Shown piece by piece: positions 9,661 to 17,046 of a DNA stretch of 64,000 nt. Source of the stretch: Cellulomonas sp. C5510 (GTDB lineage: Bacteria; Actinomycetota; Actinomycetes; Actinomycetales; Cellulomonadaceae); the NCBI RefSeq assembly GCF_019797765.1, contig NZ_CP081862.1:620001-684000 (forward strand), in the 5' to 3' direction. Both the position numbers and the translations under genes were made by a program. Within the stretch, counting starts at the first letter, position 1. Each line of letters opens with the position of its first letter. A model generated the notes under the pieces. The model was not told the origin of the DNA. It searched no databases and saw only the letters and a program-made list of their open reading frames with translations.

Positions 9661-11288
9661 TGGCCACCGACCGCACCGCCGCGCAGCACGCGCCCCGGCG
9701 CCGGGCGTCCTGGTTCTGGGACCGCCCGGTGGCCCTGAAGATCGCCGTCTCCCTGCTGGTGCTCGGGGGCACGTTCGCCGTCGTCGGCGGGGTCGGGGCG
9801 ATCGCGCTGTTCCGCGCCGGGCAGCACCTGGAGCAGATGTCCGGCCTGACGGGCGACCTGCAGTCGGCGATGTCGGAGCTGCGTGCCGCGCAGACCCGCA
9901 GCCACCTGCTGGTGCACCGCGCCGCCGAGGCCACGGACGACTCCGTGCGGGCGCAGCTCCTGGAGTCCTCCGCGTGGACCGACCGGGACGTCGCCTCGCA
10001 GATCGACGCGATCTCCGCGTTCCCGCAGTCGGGGACCCGGCAGTGGAGGGACTTCGTCGACCGCTGGGACGCCTGGGTCGCGTACCGCGACGCCACCCTG
10101 CTGCCGCTCGTCGAGGACGGGGACCTCGCCGGCCTGCGCACGGCGCTGGCCGCGGACGCGTCCGCCGACCCCGACTGGGCCGGTCGGGCCCTGGCGCTCG
10201 CGCAGGGTCAGGTCGACGCGCAGGTCGACGACATCCTCGCGGCGAGCCGTGCCGAGGTGAACCGGACGATCCTCGCGCTCGTCGTGGCGTTCGTCGTCGG
10301 TGCGGCGCTGTCCGGCGTGCTCGCCGTGCTCGTGATCCGGCGCATCACCACCGCGGTGCGCAGCGTCCAGGGCTCGCTCGAGGCGATGGCCGACGGGGAC
10401 CTGACGGTGCAGGCCGACGTGCCCTGGCGGGACGAGACGGGACGGATGGCCGCAGCGCTCGCGCAGGCCCAGGAGTCGTTGCGCACGACGCTGTCCGGTG
10501 TCGTCACCGCGGCCCGTTCCGTGGAGCGGACCGCCGCGACCCTCGCGGCCTCCAACGGCACCGTGGTCGAGGGATCCCAGGAGACGTCCGCGCAGGCGGG
10601 GGTCGTGGCGGCCGCCGCCGAGGAGGTCTCCCGCAACGTGCAGGCCGTCGCGGCCGGCGCCGAGCAGATGGGGGCGTCGATCCGCGAGATCGCCCAGAAC
10701 GCCTCGGAGGCCGCCAAGGTCGCCGGGCAGGCCACCGACGTGGCCGCCGCGACCAACGAGCAGGTCGCCCGCCTGGGTGCCTCCAGCCAGGAGATCGGGA
10801 ACGTGGTGAAGGTCATCACCTCCATCGCGGAGCAGACGAACCTGCTGGCGTTGAACGCGACGATCGAGGCCGCGCGTGCCGGGGAGGCCGGCAAGGGCTT
10901 CGCCGTCGTCGCCGGCGAGGTCAAGGAGCTCGCGCAGGAGACGGCGCGCGCCACCGACGACATCGCGCGCCGCGTCGAGGCCATCCAGAACGACACGGGT
11001 GCCGCCGTCGTGGCGATCGGGGAGATCGCGCAGATCATCGCGTCGATCAACGACTACCAGCTCACGATCGCCTCCGCCGTGGAGGAGCAGACGGCCACGA
11101 CCAACGAGATGTCCCGGTCGGTGGCGGAGGCCGCCACGGGCTCGGGGGAGATCGCGAGCAACATCACCGGGGTCGCGGGCGCGGCGTCCCGGTCGGCGGG
11201 CGTGCTGGGCGAGGTCTCGACCCACGTGGCCGACCTCGCGACGCTGTCCGCCGACCTGCACGACCGGGTCGCACGTTTCACCTACTGA
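9660..11288 (+). CDS. Methyl-accepting chemotaxis protein 4, partner of the sugar-binding lipoprotein
   Basis: Chemoreceptor of 542 residues that starts inside the stop codon of the binding-protein gene. TM1 (about 25-52), a helical sensor domain with a Trp-rich stretch ([11 protein letters not shown]), TM2 (about 202-226), HAMP and a signalling domain with the tip at about 391-418. Its signalling domain is more diverged in codons than in receptors 1-3, so it is an older or independently maintained copy. The sensor half probably contacts the lipoprotein; that is inference from gene coupling. Like the others it ends without a CheR-binding pentapeptide. Confidence 0.94.
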   Translation: MATDRTAAQHAPRRRASWFWDRPVALKIAVSLLVLGGTFAVVGGVGAIALFRAGQHLEQMSGLTGDLQSAMSELRAAQTRSHLLVHRAAEATDDSVRAQLLESSAWTDRDVASQIDAISAFPQSGTRQWRDFVDRWDAWVAYRDATLLPLVEDGDLAGLRTALAADASADPDWAGRALALAQGQVDAQVDDILAASRAEVNRTILALVVAFVVGAALSGVLAVLVIRRITTAVRSVQGSLEAMADGDLTVQADVPWRDETGRMAAALAQAQESLRTTLSGVVTAARSVERTAATLAASNGTVVEGSQETSAQAGVVAAAAEEVSRNVQAVAAGAEQMGASIREIAQNASEAAKVAGQATDVAAATNEQVARLGASSQEIGNVVKVITSIAEQTNLLALNATIEAARAGEAGKGFAVVAGEVKELAQETARATDDIARRVEAIQNDTGAAVVAIGEIAQIIASINDYQLTIASAVEEQTATTNEMSRSVAEAATGSGEIASNITGVAGAASRSAGVLGEVSTHVADLATLSADLHDRVARFTY

Positions 11289-11313
11289 CGCCCCGCTCCG
11301 CCACGCGGCGCCG

Positions 11314-11341
11314 CTCAGGAACCGGCCGCACCGACCGATCA
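11314..11341 (+). promoter_or_regulatory. FliA/WhiG-type promoter of the cheB-cheR-cheY operon
   Basis: CTCAG at 11314-11318, 15 bases, ACCGATCA at 11334-11341, 50 bases before the receiver start. Because the genes that follow are tightly packed, it could serve everything up to 15325. Confidence 0.5.
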
Positions 11342-11391
11342 GAACCACGAACCGGCCGGTGCGGCCGGTCCGTTCCGTCCCAGGGGAGCCC

Positions 11392-11844
11392 ATGACCAGG
11401 ATCCGCGTGCTGGTGGTCGACGACTCGGTCGTCGTCCGCCGGCTGGTGACGGACTCGCTCTCGCGCGACCCCGACATCGAGGTGGTGGGCTTCGCGTCCA
11501 ACGGCCGCATCGCGCTGGCCAAGGTGGAGCAGCTCGGGCCGGACCTCGTGACGATGGACATCGAGATGCCGGAGATGAACGGCATCGAGGCGGTCCGCGC
11601 CCTGCGCCGGGGCCGGCAGACCATGCCGATCATCATGTTCTCGACGCTCACGGAGCGCGGCGCGTCGGCCACCCTGGACGCGCTCGTCGCGGGCGCCACG
11701 GACTACGTGACGAAGCCGGCGAACGTCGGCAGCGTCCAGGAGTCGCTGGACCGGGTCGCGAGCGAGCTGATCCCCAAGATCAAGGCGCTCGTGCCGCGGC
11801 GGGGGCTCCCGGGCGGCGGCCGGCGTGGTCGCTCGGGTGGCTGA
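11392..11844 (+). CDS. cheB: CheB receiver domain (N-terminal half of a split CheB)
   Basis: Response-regulator receiver of 150 residues, starting at the ATG after AGGGGAGCC. The acidic pocket Asp10/Asp11, phospho-acceptor Asp56 (TMDIEMPEMNG), the STLTERG switch and Lys108 (YVTKP) are all present. The sequence style (DIEMPEMNGIEAVR, SELIPKIKAL) is that of CheB rather than CheY. It stops after a Gly/Arg-rich tail, before any methylesterase domain, which follows 125 bases later in another frame. Either CheB is broken here or it works as two proteins. Confidence 0.85.
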   Translation: MTRIRVLVVDDSVVVRRLVTDSLSRDPDIEVVGFASNGRIALAKVEQLGPDLVTMDIEMPEMNGIEAVRALRRGRQTMPIIMFSTLTERGASATLDALVAGATDYVTKPANVGSVQESLDRVASELIPKIKALVPRRGLPGGGRRGRSGG

Positions 11845-11968
11845 GCTCCCGCCCGGTCCTCGGCTTCGGCGGGCCGCTCGCTGAGGACGACGTCGGGCGT
11901 GACGTGACCCTGGGGCCGCGTCCGCGCGGCGCCCCGTCGTCCTGCGGCCCGCGCCCACGCCGCACCCG
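11845..11968 (+). other. Interrupted CheB linker between receiver and methylesterase
   Basis: The 124 bases between the two halves. The frame of the methylesterase is open back to 11903 and reads as a Pro-rich linker (RPAPTPHPV before the domain). That frame is closed by TGA at 11900-11902, and the receiver frame by TGA at 11842-11844. The third frame is open across the gap, so two shifts in the same direction would be needed to rejoin the gene. There is no ribosome-binding site before the GTG at 11969. A modest GTCCTC/GAGGAC hairpin lies in the gap. Confidence 0.6.
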
Positions 11969-12577
11969 GTGTCCGCCGTCGTCCTCGGGTCGTCCACCGG
12001 CGGCCCGGAGGCGCTGTCCCGCGTGCTGGGCGCGCTGTCCGCCCCGCCACCGGTGCCGGTGCTCGTCGTGCAGCACATGCCCCCGGTGTTCACCCGCCAG
12101 CTCGCGGCCCGTCTCGACCGGCTCGGCCCGGCGACGGTCGTGGAGGCCACCGACGGCGAGGCGCTGCGGGCGGGCACCGTCTACGTCGCGGCCGGCGACC
12201 ACCACCTGGAGGTGAGCCGCTCCGCCGGTGCCCTGCGCACCGTGCTCACCGACGGCCCGCCCGTGAACTTCTGCCGCCCCGCGGTCGACGTCCTGTTCCG
12301 CTCCGCGGTCCGCGAGCTCGGTGGCCAGCTCCTCGCGGTCGTGCTCACCGGCATGGGCGCCGACGGCCGCACCGGTTGCGAGGACGTCGTCGCCGCCGGC
12401 GGCACCGTGCTGGTCCAGGACGAGGCCACGAGCGTCGTCTGGGGCATGCCGGGGGCCGTCGCCGCCGCCGGCCTCGCCCACCGCGTCCTGCCCCTCGGGG
12501 AGGTAGCCCCCGCCCTCGAAGCCGTGCTCGCCCGTGCGGGCAGCCGGCCGACCGCACCGATCGGAGGTCGGCCATGA
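11969..12577 (+). CDS. cheB: CheB protein-glutamate methylesterase domain (C-terminal half of a split CheB)
   Basis: Removes methyl groups from receptor glutamates and can deamidate glutamines. The catalytic triad is complete: Ser9 in GSSTGG, His36 in VVQHMPP, Asp132 in TGMGADG. About 202 residues is the size of an isolated CheB_methylest domain. GTG at 11969 is the only ATG/GTG start upstream of the catalytic serine in this frame, and it has no ribosome-binding site, so translation may need reinitiation, frameshifting or an upstream alternative start. It overlaps cheR by ATGA. Without its own receiver it could not be switched by CheA phosphate in the usual way. Confidence 0.85.
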   Translation: MSAVVLGSSTGGPEALSRVLGALSAPPPVPVLVVQHMPPVFTRQLAARLDRLGPATVVEATDGEALRAGTVYVAAGDHHLEVSRSAGALRTVLTDGPPVNFCRPAVDVLFRSAVRELGGQLLAVVLTGMGADGRTGCEDVVAAGGTVLVQDEATSVVWGMPGAVAAAGLAHRVLPLGEVAPALEAVLARAGSRPTAPIGGRP

Positions 12578-13581
12578 GCCTGACCCAGGAGACGTTCGCC
12601 TTCGTCGCGGACGTCGTGCGCCGTCGCAGCGCCATCCAGCTCGAGGCAGGCAAGGAGTACCTCGTGGAGAGCCGGCTGCTGCCGCTCGCCCGCGAGGGCG
12701 GCCACGCCGGCGTCGACGCCTACGTCCGGGAGGTCCGCGCGGGCCGCCGCGAGTCCGACCTCGCGCAGATCGTGGAAGCGCTCACCACCAACGAGACGTC
12801 CTGGTTCCGGGACGCCACACCGTTCTCCGCGCTGCGCACCCACGTCGTGCCGACGCTCCGCGCCGAGCGCCCCGTGCTGGACTCCGTGCGTGTCTGGTCG
12901 GCCGCCTGCTCGACCGGTCAGGAGCCGTACTCGATCGCGATGACCCTCGCGGACGTGCTCGGCCCCGGCGTCCGCGTCGAGATCACCGCCACCGACCTGT
13001 CCGACCAGGTACTCGCCCAGGCGCGCTCCGGCCGGTACTCCCAGCTCGAGGTCAACCGGGGCCTGCCCGCGCCCATGCTCGTCCGGCACTTCCAGCGCTC
13101 CGGCGCGGACTGGCAGATCTCCGACGCGCTCCGGCGGGCGGTGACGTTCCAGAAGCACAACCTGCTGGACCTGCCGCCCACCGGGCCGTTCGACATCGTG
13201 TTCCTGCGCAACGTGCTCATCTACTTCGACCTCGGGACGAAGCGCTCGATCCTGTCCCGGGTGCACCGCGTGCTCAAGCCGGGCGGGTTCCTCGTGCTCG
13301 GCGCCGCGGAGACGACGATCGGTGTCGACGGGGACTGGGAGCGCGTGCCCGTCGAACGCGGCTCCGTGTACCGGCCGGTGCACGCCGGCCTGGTGCCGCG
13401 CCAGCGTCCGGCACCCGCCGCGGCCCTCGCCCCGGCCGCGCCCGCGCCGGCGCGGACCGCCGCGGCCTGGCCCACCAGCACCCCGCTGCCGCCCGCGCGC
13501 CCGCGCGTGGGAGCTCCCGCCTTCCCGACCGTCCCGGCCGGCCGCCCCGGCACGGCACCCGAACAAGGAGTGACGCGATGA
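12574..13581 (+). CDS. cheR: Chemotaxis protein methyltransferase CheR
   Basis: SAM-dependent methylation of receptor glutamates, the adaptation reaction opposite to CheB. 335 residues; the ATG follows CGGAGG. It has the all-helical CheR N-domain, then the methyltransferase fold with NETSWFRD, the SAM loop AACSTGQEPYS and the NVLIYFD strand. Beyond about residue 275 there is an Ala/Pro-rich tail of low complexity. The receptors here lack the C-terminal tether peptide, so CheR should dock on the methylation helices alone. It overlaps cheB and cheY by ATGA on both sides. Confidence 0.95.
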   Translation: MSLTQETFAFVADVVRRRSAIQLEAGKEYLVESRLLPLAREGGHAGVDAYVREVRAGRRESDLAQIVEALTTNETSWFRDATPFSALRTHVVPTLRAERPVLDSVRVWSAACSTGQEPYSIAMTLADVLGPGVRVEITATDLSDQVLAQARSGRYSQLEVNRGLPAPMLVRHFQRSGADWQISDALRRAVTFQKHNLLDLPPTGPFDIVFLRNVLIYFDLGTKRSILSRVHRVLKPGGFLVLGAAETTIGVDGDWERVPVERGSVYRPVHAGLVPRQRPAPAAALAPAAPAPARTAAAWPTSTPLPPARPRVGAPAFPTVPAGRPGTAPEQGVTR

Positions 13582-13961
13582 GAGCCCTCGTCATCGACGA
13601 CTCGCGGACCATGCGCCGCATCGTCGCGAGCGCCCTGGAGGACCTCGGCTTCGCCACGGTCCAGGCCGGCGACGGCCAGCAGGCGCTCGACGTGCTGGAG
13701 TCCGGGGAGGAGGTGGACCTCGCCTGCATCGACTGGAACATGCCGGTCATGGACGGGCTGACCTTCGTCACGCGCGTCCGCGCCGTGCCCGCCTGGCGGA
13801 ACATCACGCTGATGATGGTCACGACGGAGAGCGAGCACGGGCAGATCGTCCGGGCCCTCGCGGCGGGCGCCCACGAGTACCTCATCAAGCCGTTCACCAT
13901 CGACGCCATCCGCGACAAGCTCGACCTGCTCGGGCTCGTCCCTGCCGAGGAGCCCGTATGA
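13578..13961 (+). CDS. cheY: CheY-type response regulator 1
   Basis: A single receiver domain of 127 residues that carries the CheA signal to the flagellar switch. Acidic pair Asp7/Asp8, phospho-acceptor Asp52 (IDWNMPVMDG), Thr82 and Lys104 (LIKPF) are intact. It is coupled to cheR upstream and overlaps the following CheX-like gene by four bases, pairing the regulator with a likely phosphatase. Confidence 0.92.
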   Translation: MRALVIDDSRTMRRIVASALEDLGFATVQAGDGQQALDVLESGEEVDLACIDWNMPVMDGLTFVTRVRAVPAWRNITLMMVTTESEHGQIVRALAAGAHEYLIKPFTIDAIRDKLDLLGLVPAEEPV

Positions 13962-14410
13962 CCGCCGCCGTGGAGCACGACCAGGTGTACGCGATCGCCG
14001 AGGAGGTGTTCGCCGCCATGATCGACGGCGAGCCCGGCTACCTGCGCCCCTGGGAGGGCGACGTGCCGGTGCCCGCCGAGCCGCTGGTCGCCTGGGTGGA
14101 CGTGCGTGGCGAGCTCGCCGGCCGGGCCGCCGTCACCACCGACGTGCCGACCGCGCACGAGCTCACGCGCGCGCTGCTCGGCATGGCTGCCGGCGAGCCG
14201 GTCGGTCCTGAGGACCTCGTCGACGCGTTCGGTGAGGTCGCGAACGTCGTCGGCGGCAACGTCAAGGCGCTGCTGCCGTCGCAGGGCACGCTGACCCTGC
14301 CGGAGGTCGCCACCGAGCTGCCGGTCGTCCCCGGCACCTCGCTCACCCACGAGCTGCGCCTGGACTGGCGTGGCCGCCCCGTCGTCGTCGTGGTCTGGTT
14401 GTTCCCGTGA
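13958..14410 (+). CDS. CheX-like CheY phosphatase 1
   Basis: 150 residues resembling the CheC/CheX/FliY phosphatase family. The helix FGEVANVVGGNVKALL carries the E-x-x-N signature that inserts into the CheY active site in that family. Only one such helix is seen, as in CheX. There is no CheZ and no CheD in the window, so this is the best candidate for ending the CheY signal. It starts inside the stop of cheY-1, which supports that pairing. Confidence 0.75.
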   Translation: MTAAVEHDQVYAIAEEVFAAMIDGEPGYLRPWEGDVPVPAEPLVAWVDVRGELAGRAAVTTDVPTAHELTRALLGMAAGEPVGPEDLVDAFGEVANVVGGNVKALLPSQGTLTLPEVATELPVVPGTSLTHELRLDWRGRPVVVVVWLFP

Positions 14411-14480
14411 CCTCCGCGCCGACCGCCCGACCCGCCGCGGCCCCGGCCCCGGCGCCCCGACCCGAAGGGAAGTGACGAGC

Positions 14481-14843
14481 ATGATCCGCGTGCTCATCGC
14501 CGACGACAGCCGCGTCATGCGGCAGATCGTGATCCGCACGCTGCGCCAGGCCGGCTACGACTGGGACGTCCGCGAGGCGTCCGACGGCCAGGAGGCGCTC
14601 GAGGCGGTCCGCGCCGACGAGCCGGACGTCGTGCTCTCGGACTGGAACATGCCGAACCTCACCGGTATCGACCTGCTGCGCCGGCTGCGGGCGGAGGGGT
14701 TCTCGACCCCGTTCGGCTTCGTCACCTCGGAGGGGTCGGACGAGATGCGGACGCTGGCCGACGAGGCGGGTGCCCTGTTCCTCATCGCCAAGCCGTTCAC
14801 CGCGGACACGTTCCGCGACGCGATCGACCCGGTGCTGGCATGA
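14481..14843 (+). CDS. cheY: CheY-type response regulator 2
   Basis: A 120-residue receiver with Asp8/Asp9, phospho-acceptor Asp54 (LSDWNMPNLTG), Thr82 (FVTSEG) and Lys104 (IAKPF), all intact. The ATG at 14481 follows GAAGGGAAGTGACGAGC. It differs from CheY-1 over most of its length, so it is not a recent copy. It overlaps the next gene by ATGA, so each cheY here has its own CheX/CheC-like partner. Confidence 0.9.
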   Translation: MIRVLIADDSRVMRQIVIRTLRQAGYDWDVREASDGQEALEAVRADEPDVVLSDWNMPNLTGIDLLRRLRAEGFSTPFGFVTSEGSDEMRTLADEAGALFLIAKPFTADTFRDAIDPVLA

Positions 14844-15325
14844 GCGGGACGCCGCTGCCCAGCGCCCTGGAGGTCCGCGAGCACTGGGAGGGCCTCGTCG
14901 GCAGGGACATCGAGGTCACCACGGGCGGCCCGATGGTCGACCCCGTGCTGAACGGCGGTGCCCTCGTGGGCGTCTTCGTCGACAGGCTGATGAAGCTGTC
15001 CGCGCTCGTCCTGTTCGACCTGCCGCTCGCCGCCCACCTCGGCGCGGCGATCGCCCTCGTGCCGGCGCGCACCGCGCAGGCCGCCGTCGAGGAGGAGACC
15101 CTCCCCGCGGCGCTCACGGAGAACGCCGGGGAGATCCTCAACGTCACCGCCGCGCTGTTCAACGTCGGCGACGCCCCGCACCTCAAGCTCGACGCCGTCT
15201 ACGCGCCGCGCGACCCGCTGCCCGCCGACGTCGCGCAGTGGGTGCTCGCGTACGTCCGGCGGCTCGACCTCGAGGTCGAGGTGTCCGGCTACGGCAAGGG
15301 CTGCGCGTCGGTGCTCGTGCTCTGA
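14840..15325 (+). CDS. CheX/CheC-like protein 2, putative CheY phosphatase
   Basis: 161 residues, no signal peptide or membrane segment. The helix TENAGEILNVTAALFN has the E-x-x-N spacing of CheC/CheX phosphatases, but the rest is too diverged to assign by eye. The main support is position: it overlaps the second cheY exactly as the first CheX-like gene overlaps the first cheY. It could instead be a receptor- or motor-binding protein. It is the last gene of the chemotaxis block. Confidence 0.5.
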   Translation: MSGTPLPSALEVREHWEGLVGRDIEVTTGGPMVDPVLNGGALVGVFVDRLMKLSALVLFDLPLAAHLGAAIALVPARTAQAAVEEETLPAALTENAGEILNVTAALFNVGDAPHLKLDAVYAPRDPLPADVAQWVLAYVRRLDLEVEVSGYGKGCASVLVL

Positions 15326-15368
15326 CGGCTCCCGGGGCGGGCCGCCGGGCGCGTCGTGTTTCCGGGAG

Positions 15369-15380
15369 GTGAACGTTCAC
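15369..15380. promoter_or_regulatory. Perfect palindrome GTGAACGTTCAC upstream of the NCS2 permease
   Basis: A 12-bp perfect inverted repeat, 45 bases before the permease start. It could be an operator; no regulator gene is adjacent. Confidence 0.3.
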
Positions 15381-15425
15381 GGACGGGGGCGCGGCGCCCT
15401 TCACGGTTCTGCCACACTTCGCCCC

Positions 15426-16910
15426 ATGTCCACCACCTCCACGGGGGCGCCCGCGTCTGCGCCCGTCCAGCCGCGGAACGCGATCGACCGGTTCTTCAAG
15501 ATCTCCGAGCGCGGCTCGACGATCGGGACCGAGATCCGCGGCGGCCTCGTCACCTTCTTCACGATGAGCTACATCATCGTGCTGAACCCCCTGATCATCG
15601 GCACCGTGCAGGACGGCTCCGGGTCGTTCCTCGGCGGCGGGTCCGAGCCGAACATCGGCATGATCGCCGCGACGACCGCCCTCGTCGCCGGCGTGATGTC
15701 CATCCTCATGGGCGTGGTGGCGAACTTCCCGCTCGCCCTCGCCGCGGGGCTCGGCCTCAACGCGGTGGTCGCCTACTCGATCGCCTCGCTGCCCGACATG
15801 ACGTGGGCCGACGCGATGGGCATCGTGGTGCTCGAGGGCCTCATCATCCTGGTGCTCGTGCTCACCGGGTTCCGGGAGGCCGTGTTCAAGGCCGTCCCCA
15901 TGGAGCTCAAGACGGCCATCAGCGTCGGCATCGGCCTGTTCATCGCCTTCATCGGTCTGGTGGACTCCGGGTTCGTCCGCATCCCGCTCAGCCAGGCCAC
16001 GCCCGTGGAGCTCGGCATCGCCGGCTCGCTCGGCTCCTGGCCGCTGCTCGTGTTCGTCGTCGGCCTGTTCCTCGCGATCATCCTCATGGCGCGCAAGGTC
16101 AAGGGCGCCATCCTCATCGCGATCGCCAGCGCCACCGTCCTCGCGATCGTCGTCGAGGCGGTCGGGTCCATCGGCGGGCAGAGCGCGGACAACCCGGGCG
16201 GCTGGGAGCTCAACGTGCCGCAGCTGCCCGACAGCGTCGTGGCCACCCCGGACTTCTCGCTGCTCGGCCAGTTCTCGCTGTTCGGGTCGATCGAGAAGAT
16301 CGGCCTCGTCGCCGTCATCCTGCTGGTGTTCTCGGTGATGATCGCGGACTTCTTCGACACGATGGGCACGATGGTGGCCGTCGGCGGCGAGGCCGGGCTC
16401 CTCGACGAGCAGGGGAACCCGCCGCGCACGAAGCAGATCCTCGTCGTCGACTCGCTCGCCGCGGCCGCCGGCGGTGCCGCCTCGGTGTCGTCCAACACGT
16501 CCTATGTGGAGTCGGCCGCGGGCGTCGGCGACGGTGCCCGCACCGGCCTGGCGTCCGTGACCACCGGCGTCGCGTTCCTGCTGGCGACGTTCCTGTCCCC
16601 GCTGGTCGACATGGTGCCGTTCGAGGCCGCCACCCCGGCGCTCGTCGTCGTCGGCTTCCTCATGGTGATGCAGGTGTCGGGCATCGACTGGAAGAACTTC
16701 GAGGTCGCCGTCCCGGCGTTCCTGACCATCGTGCTCATGCCGTTCAGCTACTCCATCACCGTCGGCATCGGCGCGGGCGTCATCTCGTTCATCGTCATCA
16801 AGCTGGCGATGGGCAAGATCCGCCGGGTGCACCCGCTGATGTGGGTCGCCGGCGTGCTGTTCGTCGTCTACTTCCTCATCGGCCCGATCAAGGGCTGGCT
16901 CGGCCTCTAG
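15426..16910 (+). CDS. NCS2-family nucleobase permease (AzgA/PbuG type)
   Basis: Proton-coupled purine base importer, probably hypoxanthine/guanine/adenine. 494 residues with about twelve hydrophobic segments. The AzgA-branch hallmarks are present: TFFTMSYIIVLNP near the start, FFDTMGTMVAVG, and SSNTSYVESAAGV. The ATG at 15426 has no ribosome site; a leaderless transcript is possible but the -10 (CACACT at 15413-15418) is weak. It is monocistronic, closed by a strong hairpin. Confidence 0.9.
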   Translation: MSTTSTGAPASAPVQPRNAIDRFFKISERGSTIGTEIRGGLVTFFTMSYIIVLNPLIIGTVQDGSGSFLGGGSEPNIGMIAATTALVAGVMSILMGVVANFPLALAAGLGLNAVVAYSIASLPDMTWADAMGIVVLEGLIILVLVLTGFREAVFKAVPMELKTAISVGIGLFIAFIGLVDSGFVRIPLSQATPVELGIAGSLGSWPLLVFVVGLFLAIILMARKVKGAILIAIASATVLAIVVEAVGSIGGQSADNPGGWELNVPQLPDSVVATPDFSLLGQFSLFGSIEKIGLVAVILLVFSVMIADFFDTMGTMVAVGGEAGLLDEQGNPPRTKQILVVDSLAAAAGGAASVSSNTSYVESAAGVGDGARTGLASVTTGVAFLLATFLSPLVDMVPFEAATPALVVVGFLMVMQVSGIDWKNFEVAVPAFLTIVLMPFSYSITVGIGAGVISFIVIKLAMGKIRRVHPLMWVAGVLFVVYFLIGPIKGWLGL

Positions 16911-16932
16911 GCGCGACGTCCCCGACCGGTCG

Positions 16933-16965
16933 ACGCCGGCCCCGTGAGACTCGCGGGGCCGGCGT
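16933..16965 (+). terminator. Hairpin terminator after the NCS2 permease
   Basis: A perfect 12-bp stem (16933-16944 with 16954-16965), 9-base loop, 22 bases after the stop. Confidence 0.65.
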
Positions 16966-17046
16966 GCCGGAAATGTCCTGTGTGCCTGCGCAACACCCCG
17001 CAGGGTAGGTTCGACGCCGTCCCACGTGTCGGTCGAAGGAGCAGTC

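Noticed and set aside
9660..11288. C-terminal CheR/CheB-binding pentapeptide on the receptors
   Set aside because: All four receptors end in short tails (FTY, FRL, FSY, FTY) without an NWETF-like sequence.
15326..15425. Purine riboswitch before the NCS2 permease
   Set aside because: The 100-base gap lacks the conserved loop sequences of the purine class; only a 12-bp palindrome is visible.
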